This document shows positions 7,080 to 12,652 of a stretch of 28,079 nt of DNA, one piece after another (the first letter of the stretch is position 1; each line of letters begins with the position of its first letter). Origin of the DNA: a virus. Made by a program: the position numbers and the translations under genes. A model generated the notes under the pieces. That model saw only the letters and a list, made by a program, of their open reading frames with translations, was not told where the DNA came from and did not search any database. The stretch spans positions 1-28,079 of the IMG/VR virus record IMGVR_UViG_3300045008_000284; one strand, given 5' to 3'.

Positions 7080-8300
7080 ATGCTGCCTCATCTTGCATCC
7101 CGCCTGTTCGGGACGCCGCTGCTCGTCCATCGCGCCAAGCTCGATGTGATCCTCGCTGTCCTCGGCGAGCGTTTGAACCTTCAGGCGCCTGCTGCCGAAC
7201 TGGCCGTGCCGCCGCCCCGTTCGACGCATGCCAGCGCTCCGACTATCGCCGTGATTCCGGTGCACGGCACGCTGGTCAAGCGAACTGCTGGACTCAATGC
7301 CGCCTCGGGCCTCACCAGCTACACCGAGATCGCCGCCATGCTCGAGGCGGCACTCGCCGATCCACAGGTCGGCGGCATCCTGCTCGACATCGACTCCCCG
7401 GGCGGTGAGGCGGCCGGCAGCTTTGAATTGGCGCGCACCATCCGGGCGGCCTCACAGAGCAAACCGGTCTGGGCGGTCGCCAATGACTCGGCGTACTCGG
7501 CCGCCTATGCCATCGGCGCTGCTGCCAACCGGCTGATCGTCTCCGAAACCGGCGGCGTCGGCTCGATCGGGGTGATCGCCCTGCATGTCGACCAGTCGGT
7601 AAAGGATGCCAACGAAGGTTATCGCTACACGGCGGTAACCGCCGGCAACCGCAAGAACGACTTCTCACCTCACGAGCGATTGACCGATGAAGCCAAGGCG
7701 GAACTGCAGGCCGAGGTCGATCGCCTCTACGGCTTGTTTGTCGATCACGTGGCTGCGATGCGCCGACTTGACGCCACCGACATTCGGAACACCGAGGCCG
7801 GACTGTTCTTCGGGGGTAATGCCATCACGGCCGGACTGGCAGATGCCGTCGGCACGCTCGACTCGGCCCTCACGGATTTCTCCCTGTATCTCAGCTCCCG
7901 AAGCCGCAAGTCGCCTCAGGCTCGGGCAGTGACTCGAACCGAGGCGGCGACTTCCAACAAGGAGATTGCAATGGAATACCACGAAGTAGTCCCTGAAACG
8001 ATCGGTGTCGATGCTGCCGCCGTCCTGGTCGCCGAGGCCCGGCGCGAAGTGACCCAGTCAGCCCAAGCCATCGCTGAACTGTGCCTGATCGCCAACGTCC
8101 CGGACAAGGCGGCCGAGTTCATCGCGGCCGGCAAGACCGAGGCCGAGGTGCGCCAGGCATTGATCGAGGCCAAGGCCGCGCGTTCCGATGCCACACCCAT
8201 CGCTTCGACGATCACGCCGGAGGCCGGCACTGGAGCGTCCGCTCATCCCGATGCCTCGCCGATCGTCCAGGCCGTCAAGAAACTCATTCACAAGGAGTAA
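7080..8300 (+). CDS. Prohead protease, S49 (lambda gpC-like), with C-terminal scaffold domain
   Basis: This 406-aa protein joins a serine protease of the SppA/S49 type to a scaffold-like tail. The ILLDIDSPGGE strand-turn is at 100-110. The probable catalytic Ser140 lies in DSAYSAAYAIGAAA, the GGVGSIGVI motif is at 158-166, and the probable catalytic lysine is K192 in AGNRKNDFSP. Residues from about 290 onward are Ala/Glu-rich and helical, as in scaffolding regions. In lambda, gpC processes the portal and scaffold inside the prohead. The start at 7080 has a GCAGGAG site 8 bases upstream. It follows the antisense toxin-antitoxin module, which separates it from the portal. Confidence 0.93.
   Translation: MLPHLASRLFGTPLLVHRAKLDVILAVLGERLNLQAPAAELAVPPPRSTHASAPTIAVIPVHGTLVKRTAGLNAASGLTSYTEIAAMLEAALADPQVGGILLDIDSPGGEAAGSFELARTIRAASQSKPVWAVANDSAYSAAYAIGAAANRLIVSETGGVGSIGVIALHVDQSVKDANEGYRYTAVTAGNRKNDFSPHERLTDEAKAELQAEVDRLYGLFVDHVAAMRRLDATDIRNTEAGLFFGGNAITAGLADAVGTLDSALTDFSLYLSSRSRKSPQARAVTRTEAATSNKEIAMEYHEVVPETIGVDAAAVLVAEARREVTQSAQAIAELCLIANVPDKAAEFIAAGKTEAEVRQALIEAKAARSDATPIASTITPEAGTGASAHPDASPIVQAVKKLIHKE
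7971..8300 (+). CDS. Nested in-frame scaffold protein (Nu3-like), alternative start
   Basis: Codon 298 of the protease gene is an ATG preceded by a perfect AAGGAG at 7959-7964 with a 6-base spacer, ideal for internal initiation. It would yield a 109-aa protein starting MEYHEVVPETIGVDAAAV that is identical to the protease C-terminus. This mirrors lambda, where scaffold Nu3 is made from an in-frame start inside gene C. The product is Ala/Glu-rich and predicted helical, which suits a head scaffold. The site is visible directly; its use and the scaffold role are inferred by analogy. Confidence 0.7.
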   Translation: MEYHEVVPETIGVDAAAVLVAEARREVTQSAQAIAELCLIANVPDKAAEFIAAGKTEAEVRQALIEAKAARSDATPIASTITPEAGTGASAHPDASPIVQAVKKLIHKE

Positions 8301-8303
8301 GCC

Positions 8304-8681
8304 ATGCCTGTCATGACCCTGAGCAAGAACCTCGGCGACGTCCTCAAGTACGAGGCGCCCAACCTGTATTCGCGTGAAGCGGCAGTCGTCGCCGCTGGAC
8401 AGAACCTCGCGATCGGCACCGTCCTTGGCCGCAAGACCGCCGACGGCAAGCTGCACGCCCTGGCGCCGGCCGCCAGCGATGGCACCGAATCCGCCATCGG
8501 CGTGCTGGCCACCGACACCGATGCCACGCTTATTGATCGTGAGGATGCATTGCTGATCGCCCGTCACGCCATCGTCGCCCGCAATGGACTGATCTGGCCG
8601 GCGGGCATCACCGCACCGCAGAAGGCTGCTGCCGAAGCCCAACTGACAGCGCTCGGCATCCTCGTGCGCGACTCGGCCTAA
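8304..8681 (+). CDS. Head decoration protein, lambda gpD-like
   Basis: This 125-aa protein has the features of the gpD family. An N-terminal segment is followed by AAGQNLAIGTVLGRKTADGK (31-50), then ESAIGVLATDTDAT and a C-terminal beta/helix part (PQKAAAEAQLTALGILVRD). Decoration proteins bind as trimers on the expanded capsid and stabilise it against internal DNA pressure. Lambda gpD is 110 aa. The AAGGAG binding site overlaps the protease stop, and the major capsid gene follows, which is the expected order. Confidence 0.92.
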   Translation: MPVMTLSKNLGDVLKYEAPNLYSREAAVVAAGQNLAIGTVLGRKTADGKLHALAPAASDGTESAIGVLATDTDATLIDREDALLIARHAIVARNGLIWPAGITAPQKAAAEAQLTALGILVRDSA

Positions 8682-8704
8682 CCCCATCACTCTGGAGATC
8701 CCAA

Positions 8705-9724
8705 ATGCAGAACCCTTTCGACAATCCAGGCTTCTCGATGGCCAGCCTCACGGCGGCGATCAACATCCTGCCGAACCGCTACGGCCGCCTCGAGCAACTC
8801 AACCTGTTCCCGGCCAAGCCGGTGCGTACCCGCCAGATCATCGTCGAGGAGTACGCCGGCAAGCTCAACCTGCTGCCGACCCGTCCGGTCGGCTCGCCCG
8901 GCACGGTCGGTGAGCGTGGCAGCCGCAAGCTGCGTTCCTTCATCATCCCGCACATTCCGCACGACGATGTGGTGCTGCCCGAGGAAGTCCAGGGCATCCG
9001 TGCCTTTGGCTCGGAAACGGAGATGGAAGCCATCTCCGGCGTTATGGCGCGGCACCTGGAGACCATGCGCAACAAGCATGCGATCACCCTGGAGCATCTG
9101 CGCATGGGGGCTCTCAAGGGCCAGATCCTCGATGCCGACGGCAGCACCATTTACGACCTGTACAGCGAGTTCGGCCTGTCGCAGACGACGATCGGCTTCG
9201 ACCTGGCCAATGCCAACAGCGACATCAAGGGGCATTGTTACGACGTGCTGGCCGAGATCGAGGACAAGTTGCAGGGTGAATTCATGACCGGTGTTCATGT
9301 ACTGTGTTCGCCGGACTTTTTCCGTGCGCTCACCACGCACAAGGAGGTCAAGACCGCTTACACCAACTGGCAGCAGGGCATCATGCTCATCAACGATATG
9401 CGCTCCGGCTTCTCCTATACCGGGGTGACCTTCGAGGAGTATCGGGGCAAAGCGGCCTATGTGAAGGCGGATGGCACGCTCGGCGTCCGTGACTTCATTG
9501 AACCCGGTGAAGCGCATGCCTTCCCGCTGGGCACGATCGACACCTTCGGGACCTATTTCGCACCAGCTGACTTCAACGAGACGGTAAATACCCTCGGTCA
9601 GTCGTTGTATGCCAAGCAGGAGCCACGCAAATTCGAGCGAGGTACCGATCTGCACACGCAGTCCAACCCGCTTCCGATGTGCCATCGTCCGAACGTCCTG
9701 GTGAAACTGACCGCAGCGGCGTGA
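8705..9724 (+). CDS. Major capsid protein, lambda gpE-like
   Basis: This 339-aa protein is almost the length of lambda gpE (341 aa) and lies directly after the decoration protein. Recognisable parts are NRYGRLEQLNLFPAKPVRTR (residues 27-46), the segment HDDVVLPEEVQGIRAFGSE, and a C-terminal ARGTDLHTQSNPLPMCHRP-type tail seen across the gpE family (here FERGTDLHTQSNPLPMCHRP). It builds the icosahedral shell with an HK97-like fold. A GGAG site is 7 bases upstream. The stop overlaps the next start (TGATG). Confidence 0.95.
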   Translation: MQNPFDNPGFSMASLTAAINILPNRYGRLEQLNLFPAKPVRTRQIIVEEYAGKLNLLPTRPVGSPGTVGERGSRKLRSFIIPHIPHDDVVLPEEVQGIRAFGSETEMEAISGVMARHLETMRNKHAITLEHLRMGALKGQILDADGSTIYDLYSEFGLSQTTIGFDLANANSDIKGHCYDVLAEIEDKLQGEFMTGVHVLCSPDFFRALTTHKEVKTAYTNWQQGIMLINDMRSGFSYTGVTFEEYRGKAAYVKADGTLGVRDFIEPGEAHAFPLGTIDTFGTYFAPADFNETVNTLGQSLYAKQEPRKFERGTDLHTQSNPLPMCHRPNVLVKLTAAA

Positions 9725-10008
9725 TGGTCTCGCTGACGGATCTCTATGCGGCCGCAGGACGGGCCGGGCTGCTAACGCCGGCGGCGATCGGGGGGGCGGA
9801 AGTGCTGGTCGACTTTCGCGCCCCCGATACCGAGGTGCTGGATGGTCTGGGCTTGAGTTCCGACTACGCGATTCGCTATCCGGCCAGTGACGTGATGCTG
9901 GATACCGGTCACGAACTCGTCATTGGCGGAGCCACCTATCGTGTCCGTGAGGTACGACTGGTTGGTGATGGCTCGGAGGCTCGGGCCACGCTGACGAGGT
10001 TGTCATGA
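9724..10008 (+). CDS. Head-tail joining protein, FII-like candidate
   Basis: This 94-aa, mainly beta protein contains YAIRYPASDVMLDTGHELVI (48-67) and TYRVREVRLVGDGSEARATL (71-90). That is the style of small connector proteins that cap the portal/gpW channel and provide the tail docking surface (lambda FII class). The assignment rests on this pattern and on its position just after the capsid gene. The start is fixed by the TGATG junction with the capsid stop. Its own stop overlaps the next start (ATGA). Confidence 0.7.
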   Translation: MVSLTDLYAAAGRAGLLTPAAIGGAEVLVDFRAPDTEVLDGLGLSSDYAIRYPASDVMLDTGHELVIGGATYRVREVRLVGDGSEARATLTRLS

Positions 10009-10433
10009 TCTCGCGGCGGGAATTGTTGATCCGTGCGGTCATGGGTTGCTGCCAGACAGCCGTCACACCGGCACCGGTGTTGCGGCAACCCACGACAGCG
10101 ATTGCCCGTGATCAGACGCCAGCACTCGTTCTGGCCATCGTGTCGGACGCACCGGTCAGGCGCAGCAACGACCGGATGGAGCGTGAGCTGGTGGTCCGCC
10201 TGACCAGTTACGTCCGCGATCCAACCGATGGCTATGCCGTTGCCGACGATCTATTGTGCAAGGCGCATTCGGCATTGCTGGCCGACACCACGTTTGGCGG
10301 ACTTGCTCTGAGTATGGCCGAGATGGAGGCCGACTACCAGGCGGAAGACGCCGACGTGGAAGCGATCGCCATCCCGGCCATCTACCGCATCACCTACCGA
10401 ACCCTCGTATCCGACATTTCTCAAGGAGGCTGA
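10005..10433 (+). CDS. Tail terminator/completion protein candidate (gpU/Z position)
   Basis: This 142-aa protein begins MISRRELLIRAVMGCC and has an alpha/beta composition. Strands include RELVVRLTSYVRDP and a C-terminal AIPAIYRITYRT strand, similar to tail terminators of siphoviruses that end tail tube growth and bind the connector. It occupies the place of lambda Z/U between head-tail joining and tail tube genes. I assign it mainly by order, size and fold impression; another minor connector role is possible. It overlaps the previous gene by 4 bases (ATGA). Confidence 0.6.
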   Translation: MISRRELLIRAVMGCCQTAVTPAPVLRQPTTAIARDQTPALVLAIVSDAPVRRSNDRMERELVVRLTSYVRDPTDGYAVADDLLCKAHSALLADTTFGGLALSMAEMEADYQAEDADVEAIAIPAIYRITYRTLVSDISQGG

Positions 10434-10434
10434 G

Positions 10435-10644
10435 ATGCCCAAGCTACGACTCAAGGTCACCCACACCCATGGTGGCGTGGCCTATCCCCCCGGCCACGTC
10501 ATCGATGTGGATGACCACACCGCACGCTGGCTCACCGAGCGCGATATTGGCACCCCGGCGAACAGCAACGTCCTGCCTGCGCCTGAAGTGCCGGCTGCAC
10601 GTACTCCCCGCACACCCCCGGCCGTATCAACCCCCAAGGAGTAA
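10435..10644 (+). CDS. Small phage protein of the connector/tail region (69 aa)
   Basis: The N-terminal part (KLRLKVTHTHGGVAYPPGHV, 3-22) followed by IDVDDHTARWLTERDIG is a short beta domain common in phage genomes next to tail tube genes, possibly the DUF7210 type. The C-terminal third is Pro/Ala/Thr-rich and probably disordered. A strong AAGGAGG site sits 5 bases before the ATG, so it should be well expressed. Its function is unknown. Confidence 0.65.
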   Translation: MPKLRLKVTHTHGGVAYPPGHVIDVDDHTARWLTERDIGTPANSNVLPAPEVPAARTPRTPPAVSTPKE

Positions 10645-10650
10645 TCGAGC

Positions 10651-11406
10651 ATGTCCTACTACGCATCCTTTCAAGGCCGGGTCTATCTCGGCGAACGCAA
10701 CGCCAATGGCGAGCCGATCAATGTCCGCACGCCGGGCAACGTGGCCGATCTGTCGCTGTCCCTCAAGACCGACGTGATCGAGCACTACGAGAGCCAGACC
10801 GGTCAGCGCGCCGTCGATCTGCGCCTGGTGAAACAGAAGTCCGCCACCGTTGCACTGACCATCGAGGAATTCACCAAAGAAAACCTCGCGCTCGCCCTCT
10901 ACGGCAACCACGAAACCGGTACCGGCGGCAGCGTCACCAACGAAGCCATTGGTGGTGCCACCCCTGTGGTTGGCGACCGCTACTTCCTCGCCCATCCCAA
11001 GGTCTCGGCCTTGTCGATTGTCGATTCAGCAGGCACGCCGGCTACATTGACGCTGGGCACGCATTACACGGCGGATGTGGATTTCGGCGCCATCCAGTTC
11101 CTTGATGTCACGGGCCTGACCGCTCCCTACAAGGCCAGCTATACCTTTGGCGCGGTGACCGAGATCGGCATTTTCACGCAGCCCTTGCCGGAGCGCTTCC
11201 TCCGTCTGGAAGGGGTGAACACCGCCGCCGGCAACGCCAAGGTGCTGATCGAACTCTACCGAGTGGCATTCGATCCTCTCAAAAAGTTCGACATCATCTC
11301 GAACGACCTCAACAAATTCGAACTGGAAGGTTCGCTGCTGGCGGATTCAACGAAACCATACGATGCGGTACTCGGCCAGTTCGGGCGCATCGTGCAATTG
11401 AGCTAA
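10651..11406 (+). CDS. Major tail tube protein
   Basis: This 251-aa protein is the probable tail tube subunit. It starts with SYYASFQGRVYLGERNANGE and contains DLSLSLKTDVIEHYESQTGQ, then LVKQKSATVALTIEEFTKEN. These are typical of the tube family that includes lambda gpV-like proteins, whose hexamer rings stack around the tape measure. The last third (KFDIISNDLNKFELEGSLLA) also fits the tube fold. An AAGGAG site lies 9 bases upstream. The tail chaperone genes follow, the usual siphovirus order. Confidence 0.85.
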   Translation: MSYYASFQGRVYLGERNANGEPINVRTPGNVADLSLSLKTDVIEHYESQTGQRAVDLRLVKQKSATVALTIEEFTKENLALALYGNHETGTGGSVTNEAIGGATPVVGDRYFLAHPKVSALSIVDSAGTPATLTLGTHYTADVDFGAIQFLDVTGLTAPYKASYTFGAVTEIGIFTQPLPERFLRLEGVNTAAGNAKVLIELYRVAFDPLKKFDIISNDLNKFELEGSLLADSTKPYDAVLGQFGRIVQLS

Positions 11407-11415
11407 GGGGCCGCC

Positions 11416-11850
11416 ATGACCGAGACTCGATTTGATGCCTTGCCGCCGGTGCCTACCGCGCTCGTGGTGGGCGGCGAAGCCCTGGAAATCACGCCGCTCA
11501 AGGTTGGCGAACTGCCGGCTTTCGCCAGGGCGGTACGTTCGATCGCCAGCAAAGTCACGTCCGATCCGGACTGGTTGTGTTTGCTCTCTGAAGACGGCGA
11601 ATCCGTCATCCTGGCATTGGCCATTGCCTGCCGCCGTCCGCCCGACTGGGTGGCCGCGCTGGCACTGGACGACGCGATTCGTCTGGCTGAAGCCATCTTC
11701 GGGGCGAATGCCAATTTTTTTATCCAGCGCGTGGTGCCCGCCATCACACAAATGAGCACGCGGGTCGGTCAGCAGATCCCGAGTCTGATCCCTGGGGTGA
11801 TGCCATTACCCGGCTCCTCGGGGCCGGACACACCTACGCTGACATCCTGA
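11416..11850 (+). CDS. Tail assembly chaperone, G product
   Basis: This is the unshifted product of the tail chaperone pair (144 aa). Its helical core (about 20-105) includes ITPLKVGELPAFARAVRSIA and the segment LALDDAIRLAEAIFGANANF. Such proteins coat the tape measure and recruit tube subunits. The reading frame contains a T-TTT-TTT slippery heptamer at codons 100-102, after which this short form continues for 42 residues rich in Pro, Gly and Ser. An AAGGGG site precedes the ATG. Position between tail tube and tape measure is diagnostic. Confidence 0.85.
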   Translation: MTETRFDALPPVPTALVVGGEALEITPLKVGELPAFARAVRSIASKVTSDPDWLCLLSEDGESVILALAIACRRPPDWVAALALDDAIRLAEAIFGANANFFIQRVVPAITQMSTRVGQQIPSLIPGVMPLPGSSGPDTPTLTS

Positions 11851-11999
11851 ACTACACGCTGGCGCAGGTGCGGGCCTTCCTTGCCGCCAGTGACCGTGCG
11901 GAGCGCGACCGTCTGGCGGTCCAGTTCGCCCTGATGCTGACCGCGACGCGCGGCGGTAGTGCCGAGATCAAGGCGGTGCAGAAGGAACTGGCATCATGA
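11416..11999 (+). CDS. Tail assembly chaperone, G-T fusion made by -1 frameshift
   Basis: Slipping back one base at 11715-11721 joins the first 102 codons of G to a second frame resuming at 11721 and ending at the TGA 11997-11999, giving about 194 aa. The shifted frame is open throughout and encodes a plausible helical domain: GDAITRLLGAGHTYADILNY, then LAQVRAFLAASDRAERDRLA and AEIKAVQKELAS. It has no good independent start codon with a binding site, which supports translation only as a fusion. In lambda, the GT fusion binds tube subunits through its T part. The next gene starts in the fusion stop (ATGA), which further supports use of this frame. Confidence 0.85.
11715..11721 (+). promoter_or_regulatory. 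Programmed -1 ribosomal frameshift site
   Basis: Seven consecutive T form an exact X-XXY-YYZ heptamer (T TTT TTT) in the G reading frame (AAT TTT TTT ATC). A possible stem follows: GTGGTG (11731-11736) can pair with CATCAC (11742-11747) around a 5-base loop, 9 bases downstream. An alternative longer-range stem is CGCGTG (11728-11733) with CACGCG (11757-11762). Spacing of 6-9 bases is normal for frameshift stimulators. Efficiency cannot be judged from sequence. Confidence 0.85.
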
Positions 12000-12649
12000 A
12001 GTTGTCACTGACCACCTCGGGACTGCTCGATCCGAAACGGCTCGACAGCTGGATTCCGGAGAAACGCCGGGCGATCCGCAAGGCCGTGGAGGCCGGCATG
12101 AAGTCGGCTGGCAAGGAGATTGCACAGACCGTGCAGGCGCGCATGCAAGCCGCGTTCAAGGTCAGGAAGGCCGGCTTCGTGCGCTCGATGCGGCACAAGC
12201 TCTACGCTGGCAGCCCGGAGAAGTTTCCGGCGCTGTTGATCGGCTCGAAGATCCCCTGGCTTGGCATTCATATGCGGGGCGGCACGATTGCCGGACGGAT
12301 GCTGATTCCCTTGCTGCCCGAGCATCAGCGCCTGGGCCGCAAGGCCTTCCGCCGCGTCATCGATGGCCTGATGCGCGCCGGCAACGCCTTCTTCATTCAG
12401 AAGTCTGGCCGCGTGATCCTGATGGCCGAAGCGATCAAGGAGAACACCTCTGAATTGCGCCGCTTCAAGCGAGCCGAGCGGGGGCGTACCGGTGCGAAGT
12501 CCATCAAGCGCGGCCAGGAGATTCCGATTGCCGTGCTGATGTCCTCTGTCACCTTGCGCGGCCGGCTGGATCTGAGCGGCATTGTCCGTTCACAACTACC
12601 GAAATTAACGACTTCCATCCTGCAGCAACTGAACACACAAGGTTTATAA
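11996..12649 (+). CDS. Minor tail protein, possibly DUF6441-type (217 aa)
   Basis: This basic 217-aa protein begins MKLSLTTSGLLDPKRLDSWI and has long amphipathic helices (KRRAIRKAVEAGMKSAGKEI, 22-41). A middle part, GSKIPWLGIHMRGGTIAGRM (about 83-102), then leads to LLPEHQRLGR. That layout recalls DUF6441-like proteins encoded between the tail chaperones and the tape measure in many phages; my match is from memory of the pattern and not certain. It starts inside the GT stop (ATGA). The role is probably structural in tail assembly. Confidence 0.65.
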   Translation: MKLSLTTSGLLDPKRLDSWIPEKRRAIRKAVEAGMKSAGKEIAQTVQARMQAAFKVRKAGFVRSMRHKLYAGSPEKFPALLIGSKIPWLGIHMRGGTIAGRMLIPLLPEHQRLGRKAFRRVIDGLMRAGNAFFIQKSGRVILMAEAIKENTSELRRFKRAERGRTGAKSIKRGQEIPIAVLMSSVTLRGRLDLSGIVRSQLPKLTTSILQQLNTQGL

Positions 12650-12652
12650 GCC

